This document shows, one piece after another, positions 23,192-31,415 of a DNA stretch of 31,610 bases. Within the stretch, counting starts at the first letter, position 1. Every line of letters starts with the position of its first letter. The notes under the pieces are model-generated. The model saw only the letters and a list, made by a program, of their open reading frames with translations. It was not told the origin of the DNA and did no database searches. Origin of the DNA: Bacteroidota bacterium (GTDB lineage: Bacteria > Bacteroidota > Ignavibacteria > UBA10030 > UBA8401); assembly GCA_030824295.1 (NCBI GenBank), contig JAVBYA010000070.1, positions 1 through 31,610 on the forward strand, read 5' to 3'. The position numbers and the translations under genes were made by a program.

Positions 23192-25930
23192 ATGAGTGAT
23201 ACTACAGTAGCGGTCAAAAAAACCGCGTCGGCTAAGAAATCGGGGGTTCAGGGGCTCACATTCCGCCGTTTTTTCACCCGCGAGGGGGTGCATCCGTTCG
23301 ATGAGATCGAATGGGAACTGCGCACGGCAGTGATCTCCAACGAAAAAGGGGAGAAGATCTTCGAACAAAAGAACGTCGAGATCCCGAAATCCTGGTCGAT
23401 GACCGCTACCAATGTCGTCGTATCCAAATATTTCCATGGCTCCCTGAACACACCGGAGCGCGAGACCAGCGTCCGTCAGATCGTGGACCGTGTCGCAAAA
23501 TCGACCGTGGGTTGGGGACGGAAGCAGAAGTACTTCGCTACCGAGCAGGATGCGGAGATCTTCTATAATGAGCTCTGCTTCATCCTGGTGAATCAGTACA
23601 TGGCATTCAACAGTCCGGTCTGGTTCAACGTCGGCGTGGAAGAGAAACCGCAGTGCTCCGCCTGCTTCATCAACTCCGTGCAGGATTCGATGGAATCGAT
23701 CCTCGGCCTTGCCCGCACGGAAGGGATGCTCTTCAAATTCGGTTCGGGCACCGGTTCGAACCTTTCCACACTCCGTTCCTCGCGCGAAGCGCTTGCCGGC
23801 GGCGGTACCGCTTCCGGTCCGGTCTCCTTCATGAAAGGCTTCGATGCATTCGCCGGCGTGATCAAATCCGGCGGCAAGACCCGCCGCGCCGCGAAGATGG
23901 TCATCCTGAATTCGGACCATCCGGATGTGGTGGAGTTCATCAATTGTAAGGCAGTAGAAGAGAAGAAGGCATGGGCGCTGATCGACTCCGGATATAATGG
24001 AGGATTCAACGTCCCCGGCGGCGCATACGATTCCGTCTCGTATCAGAACGCCAACCACTCCGTCCGCGTGACCGACGACTTCATGAAAGCGGTCCTGGAA
24101 GATAAAGAATGGAGCACCAAGGCGGTCCGTACCGGCAAGCCGGTGGACACCTACCGTGCCCGTGACCTGATGCGTCAGATCGCAGAAGCAGCATGGCTGT
24201 GCGGCGATCCGGGTATGCAGTTCGACACGACCGTGAATGCCTGGCATACATCGTCCAACACCGCGCGCATCAATGCATCCAATCCCTGCAGCGAGTACAT
24301 GTATCTGGATGATTCCGCCTGCAACCTGGCATCGCTCAACCTGATGAAGTTCCGGACCGAGAACGGCGAGTTCGATGTGGAATCGTTCAAGTATGCGGTC
24401 GGCATCACGATCACCTCGCAGGAGATCTTCGTGGACAACGCCAGCTATCCGACGCCGGCCATCGAGAAGAACAGTCATGATTACCGTCCGCTCGGCCTCG
24501 GCTACGCGAACCTCGGCGCTCTGCTGATGGCGCGCGGTCTTGCGTATGATTCCGATTCCGGCCGTGAGTATGCCGCAGCGATCACCTCGCTGATGTGCGG
24601 AGAGGCATATGCCCAGTCCGCCCGTATCGCCGAACATACCGGTCCGTTCAATGGTTACGCCGTGAACCGCGAACCGATGCTGGCCGTGATGAACAAGCAC
24701 AGCATCCATGCGGACAAGATCTCCCGCGACTACGTTCCCGCTCCGCTGTGGGAAGCAAGCAGCACCTCGTGGAAGGAAGCGATCGCGCTCGGCAAGTCGA
24801 ACGGATTCCGCAACGGTCAGGCCACGGTGCTCGCGCCGACCGGCACGATCGGTTTCATGATGGACTGCGACACGACGGGCGTGGAACCGGATATCGCACT
24901 GGTGAAGTACAAGAAGCTCGTCGGCGGCGGTATGATGAAGATCGTCAACCAGACCGTTCCGGAAGCGCTGCGCAAACTGGGCTACGACAGTGAAGCGATC
25001 GAACACATCGTATCGTTCATCGACAAGAATGATACGATCGAAGGTGCGCCGTTCCTGAAAGAGGAGCATCTCTCCGTGTTCGACTGTGCATTCAAGCCGG
25101 CCAAAGGGAAGCGTTCCATTCAGTATATGGGACACATCAAGATGATGGGCGCAACACAGCCGTTCCTCTCCGGTGCGATCTCCAAAACGGTGAACATGCC
25201 GAACGACGTGACGCCGGAAGATATCATGCAGGCGTATGTGGAATCCTGGAAGCTCGGACTGAAAGCAGTGGCGGTGTACCGCGACGGCTGCAAACGGACC
25301 CAGCCCCTCTCCACCTCGCTGGATGTGGAGAAGAAGAAGGAAGAGAAGAAACCCGAACCGCGTCTCGCACGCCGCCGTCTCCCCGCAGAGCGCGCCGCGT
25401 ACACGCACAAGTTCAGCATTGCCGGTCACGAAGGATACATCACTGCCGGTATGTATGAGGACGGTACTCCGGGCGAGGTGTTCATCACCATGTCCAAGGA
25501 AGGATCGACCCTCTCCGGTATGATGGATGCGTTCGCCACCTCCATCTCCATCGCGCTGCAGTACGGCGTGCCGATCAAAGTGCTCGTGGACAAATTCAGC
25601 CACATGCGCTTCGAGCCGTCCGGCTTCACGCAGAATCCGGAGATCCCGATCGCAAAATCGATCTGCGACTATTTGTTCCGCTGGCTGGGACTGAAGTTCC
25701 TGCCGAAGGACGAGCAGCCGATGTCTATGCTGGCCGAAACGCCGGTCCTGGAAGCGGTCGCAAAGAGCGAAGTGAAAGCAGAATCGGTTGCTTCCGTTGA
25801 GCGGGGTGAGAAATACGTGTTCCAGACGCAGGCCGATGCACCGCCGTGCCACGAATGCGGAAGCCTGATGATCCGTTCGGGTGCATGCTATAAGTGCACG
25901 CAGTGTGGTTCCACAAGCGGTTGCTCCTGA
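23192..25930 (+). CDS. nrdJ: Adenosylcobalamin-dependent (class II) ribonucleotide reductase
   Basis: The 912-residue enzyme reduces ribonucleotides to deoxyribonucleotides using a B12-derived radical, independent of oxygen. The catalytic core shows QCSACFI (about 155-160), FGSGTGSNLSTLRSS, the active-site NASNPCSEY with Cys366 and Glu368, and DDSACNLASLNL (Cys377). A TSCPD-type domain follows at about 730-820 (GYITAGMYEDGTPGEVFITMSKEGS). The end is a zinc-ribbon-like CHECG ... CYKCTQCGSTSGC, typical of the long class II form and presumably involved in re-reduction of the active-site disulfide. A strong AGGAGG (23176-23181) precedes the ATG. There is no intein. Upstream there is a dyad and two possible promoters; downstream a terminator. 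I looked for a cobalamin riboswitch and did not find one. Confidence 0.96.
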   Translation: MSDTTVAVKKTASAKKSGVQGLTFRRFFTREGVHPFDEIEWELRTAVISNEKGEKIFEQKNVEIPKSWSMTATNVVVSKYFHGSLNTPERETSVRQIVDRVAKSTVGWGRKQKYFATEQDAEIFYNELCFILVNQYMAFNSPVWFNVGVEEKPQCSACFINSVQDSMESILGLARTEGMLFKFGSGTGSNLSTLRSSREALAGGGTASGPVSFMKGFDAFAGVIKSGGKTRRAAKMVILNSDHPDVVEFINCKAVEEKKAWALIDSGYNGGFNVPGGAYDSVSYQNANHSVRVTDDFMKAVLEDKEWSTKAVRTGKPVDTYRARDLMRQIAEAAWLCGDPGMQFDTTVNAWHTSSNTARINASNPCSEYMYLDDSACNLASLNLMKFRTENGEFDVESFKYAVGITITSQEIFVDNASYPTPAIEKNSHDYRPLGLGYANLGALLMARGLAYDSDSGREYAAAITSLMCGEAYAQSARIAEHTGPFNGYAVNREPMLAVMNKHSIHADKISRDYVPAPLWEASSTSWKEAIALGKSNGFRNGQATVLAPTGTIGFMMDCDTTGVEPDIALVKYKKLVGGGMMKIVNQTVPEALRKLGYDSEAIEHIVSFIDKNDTIEGAPFLKEEHLSVFDCAFKPAKGKRSIQYMGHIKMMGATQPFLSGAISKTVNMPNDVTPEDIMQAYVESWKLGLKAVAVYRDGCKRTQPLSTSLDVEKKKEEKKPEPRLARRRLPAERAAYTHKFSIAGHEGYITAGMYEDGTPGEVFITMSKEGSTLSGMMDAFATSISIALQYGVPIKVLVDKFSHMRFEPSGFTQNPEIPIAKSICDYLFRWLGLKFLPKDEQPMSMLAETPVLEAVAKSEVKAESVASVERGEKYVFQTQADAPPCHECGSLMIRSGACYKCTQCGSTSGCS

Positions 25931-26011
25931 GTAAACAGCCGCAGAGAACACAGAGGTGAAGGGAACACGCTGGGAACAATGGCCGCATCCCGCCACCTGA
26001 TGACGATAAAG

Positions 26012-26051
26012 AACACAACGAGGACGCCGAAAGGCGCCCTCGTTGTGTTTT
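26012..26051 (+). terminator. Terminator after nrdJ
   Basis: AACACAACGAGG (26012-26023) pairs perfectly with CCTCGTTGTGTT (26038-26049). CGCC/GGCG continues the stem past one mismatch to a GAAA tetraloop. The strand ends in TTTT. It closes the nrdJ transcript 82 bases after the stop; the 25931-26011 stretch itself shows nothing notable. Confidence 0.88.
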
Positions 26052-26137
26052 AAACCCTGCCGGTCCCGCCGGATCCACGGATCCCATTTTAAAACCGCTT
26101 CCATGACCCGTTCCTGAAGAATTCCCCTGTACTCTTC

Positions 26138-26166
26138 TTGACTTTATCGTTTTGAATGTTTAATAT
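26138..26166 (+). promoter_or_regulatory. Promoter of the regulator-fabG-KAS III operon
   Basis: TTGACT (26138-26143) and TAATAT (26161-26166) are separated by exactly 17 bases, in an AT-rich stretch 31 bases before the regulator ATG. This is one of the best sigma-70-like matches in the window. Confidence 0.65.
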
Positions 26167-26180
26167 TTTCCGAACATTCA
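26153..26180. promoter_or_regulatory. Operator-like dyad flanking the -10 box
   Basis: TGAATGTT (26153-26160) and AACATTCA (26173-26180) are perfect inverted 8-mers with a 12-base spacer that contains the -10 element. Binding of a dimer would block the promoter, so autoregulation by the adjacent GbsR/MarR-type protein is the simplest reading. Confidence 0.55.
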
Positions 26181-26196
26181 GAACAGTGAGGAGAAG

Positions 26197-26700
26197 ATGA
26201 TCCATAAACTGACATCGCAGCAGAAATTGTTCGTCGAAGAGTTCGGCAATCTGTACGCTTCGTACGGATTCAAGCGGCTGAACGGACTCATCATCGGACT
26301 GCTCCTCACCACGCCGGAACCGATGTCCCTCGGCGAGATCTGCCGCCTGCTCAACAGGAGCAAAGGACTCATCTCCGAAGCGACACGCCGTCTGAACTCG
26401 CTCGGCTTCATCAAGAAGAGCAACGGCGCGGACAGCCGGAAGGACTACTACATCGCGGACAGCGAGATCTTCATCAACGTCTTCCATTTCAACATGGGGA
26501 CCGTCCGCAAGAACATCTCCCTCGCCGAATCATTCCTCCATCAGCTCAGCAGCGAACGTTCACCCGAACTGAAACGCTGGAAGGAGAACCTGGCGATGAT
26601 GGAGATCTTCTACGATCACATGAACGATTTCTACAAGGAGTTCGATACCGTGTGGCGGAAGAAGAAGAAGACCTACTATACTAAGAACGCTAAAGGATGA
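26197..26700 (+). CDS. GbsR/MarR-family transcriptional regulator
   Basis: The 167-residue protein has a winged helix-turn-helix (about 25-90: LIIGLLLTTPEPMSLGEICRLLNRSKGLISEATRRLNSLGFIKKSNGADSRKDYYIA) like GbsR-type MarR proteins. A helical C-terminal part rich in charged residues (about 95-160), probably for dimerisation or ligand response, follows. A GAGGAGA site precedes the ATG. The promoter dyad directly upstream suggests it represses its own operon. It is followed 7 bases later by a FabG-like gene, so it likely controls the fatty-acyl/carboxylate cluster. The effector is unknown; a substrate or CoA thioester of the cluster is a reasonable guess. Confidence 0.85.
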   Translation: MIHKLTSQQKLFVEEFGNLYASYGFKRLNGLIIGLLLTTPEPMSLGEICRLLNRSKGLISEATRRLNSLGFIKKSNGADSRKDYYIADSEIFINVFHFNMGTVRKNISLAESFLHQLSSERSPELKRWKENLAMMEIFYDHMNDFYKEFDTVWRKKKKTYYTKNAKG

Positions 26701-26707
26701 TACGACC

Positions 26708-27448
26708 ATGAGACTGCAGAACAAGACAGCATTGATCACCGGCGCCGGTCAGGGGATCGGCAAGACCACCGCGCTCCTCTTTGCCCGCGAAGGGGCGAAC
26801 GTGATCGTTGCGGATATCAACGAAGAACATGCACGGGCAGCAGCAGCGGAGATCACCGCAGCGGGAGGGAAGGCGCTGGCAGTGAAAGTGAATGTGGCAT
26901 CGCTGAAGGAATGTGAAGCAGCGGTGGCGTCCGGCATCGCTGCGTTCGGCGGGATCCAGATCCTGGTCAACAATGCCGGGATCACCCGGGATGCAACATT
27001 GGCAAAGATGACGGAGGAGCAATTCGATCAGGTGATCAGCGTGAACCTGAAAGGGGTCTTCAATATGACCAAAGCTGTGACGCCGGGGATGGTGGAGAAG
27101 GGATATGGGAAGATCGTCAATACCTCCAGCGTGGTCGGCATCTACGGCAACTTCGGTCAGACGAACTATGTGGCCGCAAAGTCCGGTGTGATCGGCATGA
27201 CGAAGGTCTGGGCGCGGGAGTTCGGACGGAAAGGGATCACCGTCAACGCCGTGGCGCCGGGATTCATTGCAACAGACATGCTTGCGACAGTCCCGGAGAA
27301 AGTGATCAACGGCATCAAAGAGCGCACCCCGCTGCAGCGGCTCGGTGATCCGATCGACATTGCGAATGCCTATCTCTTCCTCTCCTCCGATGAGTCGGCG
27401 TTCGTTTCCGGCATCGTGCTGAGTGTGGATGGGGGGATGACCTGGTAA
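26708..27448 (+). CDS. fabG: SDR-family 3-oxoacyl-ACP reductase-like protein (FabG-type)
   Basis: The 246-residue short-chain dehydrogenase has the Rossmann motif TGAGQGIG (11-18), NNAG (88-91), Asn113, Ser141, and the catalytic Tyr154-x3-Lys158 (YVAAK). PGFIATDM is the usual substrate-loop opening. FabG enzymes reduce 3-oxoacyl-ACP (or -CoA) with NADPH; the same fold also serves other carbonyl substrates. It sits between the regulator and the KAS III-like gene, away from the usual fab genes. It may therefore work on a cluster-specific substrate rather than in bulk fatty-acid synthesis. AAAGGA (26692-26697) serves as ribosome site. Confidence 0.88.
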   Translation: MRLQNKTALITGAGQGIGKTTALLFAREGANVIVADINEEHARAAAAEITAAGGKALAVKVNVASLKECEAAVASGIAAFGGIQILVNNAGITRDATLAKMTEEQFDQVISVNLKGVFNMTKAVTPGMVEKGYGKIVNTSSVVGIYGNFGQTNYVAAKSGVIGMTKVWAREFGRKGITVNAVAPGFIATDMLATVPEKVINGIKERTPLQRLGDPIDIANAYLFLSSDESAFVSGIVLSVDGGMTW

Positions 27449-27452
27449 GAAG

Positions 27453-27534
27453 ATTACCAAATTATCAGATTAGCAAATTAGCAGATTAGCAGATTAGCAG
27501 ATTATCAAAATTGCAAGATTATCAAGATTGATAG
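27453..27534. repeat. Degenerate 8-base tandem repeat (ATTAGCAG)
   Basis: About ten units of the type ATTA(G/T/C)CA(G/A) run head to tail. Three exact copies of ATTAGCAG lie at 27477-27500, with diverged copies on both sides; two late units are 9 bases long. It fills most of the gap between fabG and the KAS III-like gene and has no reading frame. Confidence 0.8.
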
Positions 27535-27567
27535 CGGTGGTTGAATGAACCGGATAGGAAAGGTTGA

Positions 27568-28569
27568 ATGACACGACGAGCGAAGATCATAGCAACAGGA
27601 CATTATGCGCCGGAACGGGTGGTGCCGAATTCCTATTTCAATGAGATGTACAAAGAGGATGTCGACACGTTCCTGAAGGCGAACCGGAACATCTACGAGC
27701 GGCGGTACGCTTCCGGAGCGCAGGTGACCTCGGACCTGGTCGTGGAAGCGGCGAAGCGGGCGTTGACCGCGGCGGGTTTGACCGCAGCGCAGCTGGACCT
27801 GATCATCGTCTCCACTGATACGCCCGACTACATCTCGCCTTCTACCTCCTCAGTTGTTCAATACAAGCTCGGTGCCGTGAATGCCGGAACATTCGACATC
27901 AATACCGCCTGCGCCGGATTCGTCACAGCGGTCGATGTCGGTTCGAAGTTCATCGTCAGCGACACGCATTACAAATATGTGCTGGTGGTCGGAGCGTATC
28001 TGATGAGCCGCTACCTCGATTTCTCCGACAAGAAGATCGCTACGCTGTTCGCCGACGGCGCCGGAGCGGCGATCCTTTCCGTTTCGGATGATGAGACCGG
28101 CATCCTGCACACCAAATTGTTCACGGACGGTCAATACCACGACTATATGGGCATTTACAGCGGCGGGACCGCCATCCCCGTCACCCCGCAGGCGATCGTC
28201 AACAAGGACCATCTGCTGCGCTTCGCGAAGAAGATCCCGCTGGAAACGAATGCCACCTACTGGCCGAGATTCATCACCGAAGTCGCTGCCGCTACCGGCA
28301 TTGCGATCCCCGATATCAGCACGTTCCTCTTCACCCAGATCAACATCAACAGCATCAATCAAACCCTTGACGCGATCGGTGTGCCGCATGACCGTTCCCA
28401 TAATGTGATGAACAAATACGGTTATACCGGAAGTGCAGCGATCGGCATGGCAATGGATGATGCTGTGCTGCACCACCGGATGAAAAAGAATGACATCGTG
28501 TTTTTGGTCAGTTCCGGCGGCGGTATGGCGATGGCCGTGTCCGCGATCCGCTGGTCCTATAACTCCTAA
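27568..28569 (+). CDS. KAS III (FabH)-like thiolase-fold protein with altered catalytic residues
   Basis: The 333-residue protein has the 3-oxoacyl-ACP synthase III fold. The nucleophile Cys115 sits in INTACAGF, DGAGAAIL is present near 163-170, and GGGMAMAVSAIRW closes the protein. The usual catalytic His of PHQAN is replaced by Thr256 (FLFTQIN). The Asn of GNTSAA is replaced by Tyr286 (KYGYTGSAA). Normal FabH needs Cys-His-Asn for decarboxylative condensation, so this enzyme may instead transfer an acyl group or make a different C-C, C-O or C-N bond. It is preceded by a repeat region and a ribosome site GGAAAGG. It starts the KAS III-MFS-ligase run, with 15 bases to the MFS gene. Confidence 0.85.
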   Translation: MTRRAKIIATGHYAPERVVPNSYFNEMYKEDVDTFLKANRNIYERRYASGAQVTSDLVVEAAKRALTAAGLTAAQLDLIIVSTDTPDYISPSTSSVVQYKLGAVNAGTFDINTACAGFVTAVDVGSKFIVSDTHYKYVLVVGAYLMSRYLDFSDKKIATLFADGAGAAILSVSDDETGILHTKLFTDGQYHDYMGIYSGGTAIPVTPQAIVNKDHLLRFAKKIPLETNATYWPRFITEVAAATGIAIPDISTFLFTQININSINQTLDAIGVPHDRSHNVMNKYGYTGSAAIGMAMDDAVLHHRMKKNDIVFLVSSGGGMAMAVSAIRWSYNS

Positions 28570-28584
28570 CGGGTCACTGAACCT

Positions 28585-29811
28585 ATGAGCGAACAAAAGA
28601 ACAACGGGATGTACCTGGCGGTGATCGCAGCGGCGCTGGGATACTTCGTGGACTTGTACGACATCGTGCTGTTCGGCGTCGTCCGCGTGACCAGCCTGCA
28701 GGCGATCGGCATCACCGGTGATGCGCTGATCTCCAAAGGGATCCTGCTGCAGAACCTGCAGTTCATCGGCATGCTCATCGGCGGCGTGGCATGGGGGATC
28801 ATCGGGGATAAGATGGGAAGGAAATGGGCGCTGCTGGCGACCATCACGCTCTATTCTACTGCCAACGTGGCGAACGGGTTCATCAATGATATCGATACCT
28901 ATGCACTGCTGCGGTTCATCGCCGGATTCGGTCTGGCGGGTGAACTCGGTGCCGGCATCACGTTGGTCTCCGAGATCCTGCCGAAGAACTACCGCGGATA
29001 CGGCACGACGGTGATCTCCTTTCTTGGACTGGTCGGCGCACTGACCGCATCCTATGTCGGCGGTTCGTTCGATTGGCGCGTGGCGTACTTTGTGGGCGGT
29101 GTGATGGGATTCCTCGTCCTGGCTCTGCGTGTGATGACCCTGCGCGAATCGGAGATGTTCGAACAGCAAAAGAATGCGGCGCATTCGCACGGCGACATCC
29201 TGATGTTCTTCCGTTCCGGCACGCTCATGCTGAAACTGCTGCTGGTGATCGCCGTCGGTGTGCCGATCTGGTACGTGTCCGGCATCGTCATTACCTTCTC
29301 GCCGGAATTCGGCAGCGCTCTGAATCTTTCCCGCAGCATTACCGCGGCGGAAACGCTCAAGTGGCAGGCAATCGGTCTTGCCGTGGGGAGCGGACTGAGC
29401 GGTATCTTCAGCGAATGGCTGAAGAGCCGGAAGCGGGTGGTCTGGTTCTGCTTCATCACCATGGCGGTGCTGACCGTTGCATTACTGAATATGGCCGGCG
29501 CGACCGCGGAGATGTTCATGCTGGTGGTGCTGGCGGTCGGTCTGGGACAGGGATATTGGACCGTGTTCCTGACGATGGCCGCGGAGAATTTCGGGACGAA
29601 CATCCGTGCAACGGTCGCAACATCCGTCCCCAATTTCGTCCGCTCCATGGTCGTGCCGATGTCCCTTTGGCTCAATTTCGTCCGTCACGACCTGGGACTC
29701 ATCAACAGCGCGCTGATGATCGGCGGTATCGTCTTCGTGATCGCGTTCACGGCGCTCTGGTTCCTGAAAGAGACATACGGCAAGGATATCAATTACATTG
29801 AGACCGCCTGA
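28585..29811 (+). CDS. Major facilitator superfamily transporter
   Basis: The 408-residue integral membrane protein has about twelve hydrophobic helices. The MFS loop 2-3 motif GDKMGRKWAL is present. N-terminal LGYFVDLYDIVLFG and LVSEILPKNYRGYGT resemble the metabolite:H+ symporter and sugar-porter branches, some of which carry organic acids. It is probably a cytoplasmic-membrane carrier for a carboxylate, or an exporter of the cluster product. The direction of transport cannot be told from sequence. It is 15 bases after the KAS III-like gene and 6 bases before the acyl-CoA ligase, so an operon is likely and uptake followed by CoA activation is a sensible model. Confidence 0.88.
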   Translation: MSEQKNNGMYLAVIAAALGYFVDLYDIVLFGVVRVTSLQAIGITGDALISKGILLQNLQFIGMLIGGVAWGIIGDKMGRKWALLATITLYSTANVANGFINDIDTYALLRFIAGFGLAGELGAGITLVSEILPKNYRGYGTTVISFLGLVGALTASYVGGSFDWRVAYFVGGVMGFLVLALRVMTLRESEMFEQQKNAAHSHGDILMFFRSGTLMLKLLLVIAVGVPIWYVSGIVITFSPEFGSALNLSRSITAAETLKWQAIGLAVGSGLSGIFSEWLKSRKRVVWFCFITMAVLTVALLNMAGATAEMFMLVVLAVGLGQGYWTVFLTMAAENFGTNIRATVATSVPNFVRSMVVPMSLWLNFVRHDLGLINSALMIGGIVFVIAFTALWFLKETYGKDINYIETA

Positions 29812-29817
29812 CAGACC

Positions 29818-31377
29818 ATGACCGACGTCCTCAATAATACTACAGCCGGACCGATCCGCACACAGTGGCTGGAACGGTGGGCGCAATACACGCCGGACAA
29901 GACCGCGGTGAAGGATGACGCGTCCGGCGAGCAGTTCACGTATGCGTCGATGTACCGGCAGACGAACCGTATTGCGCGGGTACTGAAGGAGCGGTTCGGA
30001 ATCCGCCGCGGGGACCGTGTGGCCGTGCTGTCGCAGAACTGCGTGGAATATCTGTTCCTCTATTTCGCATTACAGCAGCTGGGCGCCGTTATTGTGCCTG
30101 TGAATTTCCGTCTTGCTCCCAGGGAGATCGAATATATCCTGAAGGATTGCTCCGCGTCGCTGCTGGTGGTACAGGAACAATATCGCGGTATAGTCTCATC
30201 CATGCCGAAGGAATCTGTGCCCGCACAGCAGATCGGCATCCAAGCCGGCGCCGGTGCCGGTGCGAATATCCGTTCGTTCATGTCCGAAATAGCCGTATCC
30301 GATGCTCCGCTTTCCGAGAATGTGAATTTCGAGGATCCCTGTATGATCCTTTATACATCGGGAACGACAGGGAGTCCCAAAGGGGCACTTATCACCAATG
30401 CGATGGTCTTTTGGAACTCCATCAATACGGAGCTGCGGCTCAACATCACCAGCAACGACACGGCGCTGACGTTCGCGCCGTTCTTCCATACCGGCGGCTG
30501 GCATGTGCTGACGACGCCGTTCCTCCATCACGGTGCCACGGTGGTCCTGCTGAACTCGTTCAATGCGGAGCGTGTGGTGGAACTGTGCGATGCAGAGAGG
30601 GTGAGCATCCTCTTCGGCGTACCGACCATGATGAAGATGATAAGTCAGACCGCTGCATTTACCGCAACGACCTTCGCATCGGTCCGCTTTGCCATTGTCG
30701 GCGGCGAGCCGATGCCGATCCCCGAGATCGAATTGTGGCAGTCCAAAGGGGTGCCGATCCGTCAGGGCTTTGGATTGACCGAAGTGGGGCCGAACTGTTT
30801 CTCGCTGCCGGAAGAGGATGCCATCCGCAAGAAGGGATCGATCGGTTTCCCGAACTTCTACATCGACGTCCGTGTGGTGGACGATGCCGGGAACGACTGC
30901 GGTCCGGACCAGCCGGGTGAACTGCTGATGCGCTCACCGGTGGTAACGCCGGGATACTGGAACAATCCACAAGCAACGAAAGAGGCGATCACGCACGGCT
31001 GGTTCCATACCGGTGACATCGTGCGGAAGGACTCGGAGGGGTACTTCTACGTAGTGGACCGGAAGAAAGATATGTTCATCAGCGGTGCCGAGAATGTCTA
31101 TCCCGCCGAGATCGAGAAGTTCCTCTACACACACCCGGCGGTCTCCGAAGCGGCAGTGGTGGGTGTGCCGGATGCGAAGTGGGGAGAGGTCGGGAACGCG
31201 TTCATCGTCCCCAAGCCGGGGACCGAACTGACCGAAGCGATGCTCCGCGATTTCTGCACCGGGAATCTGGCAAAGTACAAAGTACCGAAATATTTCACCC
31301 TGCTCAGCGAGCTGCCGAAGGGACACAGCGGCAAGATCCTGAAACGGGCATTGAAAGAACTGCATCACTCACCGTAA
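29818..31377 (+). CDS. AMP-binding acyl-CoA ligase
   Basis: The 519-residue member of the ANL superfamily should activate a carboxylate with ATP to an acyl-adenylate and then an acyl-CoA. The P-loop-like motif MILYTSGTTGSPKGA (about 177-190), the QGFGLTEVGP motif, GWFHTGDIV, and RKKDMFISGAENVYPAEIE hinge are all present. The catalytic C-terminal Lys506 lies in HSGKILKR. The length fits short- to long-chain or aryl acid CoA ligases; substrate choice is not readable. It lies 6 bases after the MFS gene, and its product is a possible substrate for the KAS III-like protein. Confidence 0.92.
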   Translation: MTDVLNNTTAGPIRTQWLERWAQYTPDKTAVKDDASGEQFTYASMYRQTNRIARVLKERFGIRRGDRVAVLSQNCVEYLFLYFALQQLGAVIVPVNFRLAPREIEYILKDCSASLLVVQEQYRGIVSSMPKESVPAQQIGIQAGAGAGANIRSFMSEIAVSDAPLSENVNFEDPCMILYTSGTTGSPKGALITNAMVFWNSINTELRLNITSNDTALTFAPFFHTGGWHVLTTPFLHHGATVVLLNSFNAERVVELCDAERVSILFGVPTMMKMISQTAAFTATTFASVRFAIVGGEPMPIPEIELWQSKGVPIRQGFGLTEVGPNCFSLPEEDAIRKKGSIGFPNFYIDVRVVDDAGNDCGPDQPGELLMRSPVVTPGYWNNPQATKEAITHGWFHTGDIVRKDSEGYFYVVDRKKDMFISGAENVYPAEIEKFLYTHPAVSEAAVVGVPDAKWGEVGNAFIVPKPGTELTEAMLRDFCTGNLAKYKVPKYFTLLSELPKGHSGKILKRALKELHHSP

Positions 31378-31415
31378 CTCACCATCACTCATTCACCATT
31401 CCTTAAGGAGGAATC

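Noticed and set aside
23189..26104. A 971-codon open frame on the - strand
   Set aside because: It is the exact complement of nrdJ, whose family motifs are unmistakable; the long antisense frame follows from GC-biased codon use and shows no recognisable domain.
27453..27534. CRISPR array
   Set aside because: Units are 8 bases and contiguous without spacers, and there are no cas genes.
27850..29190. A 446-codon open frame on the - strand
   Set aside because: It lies opposite the KAS III-like and MFS genes and its translation looks like a complement shadow.
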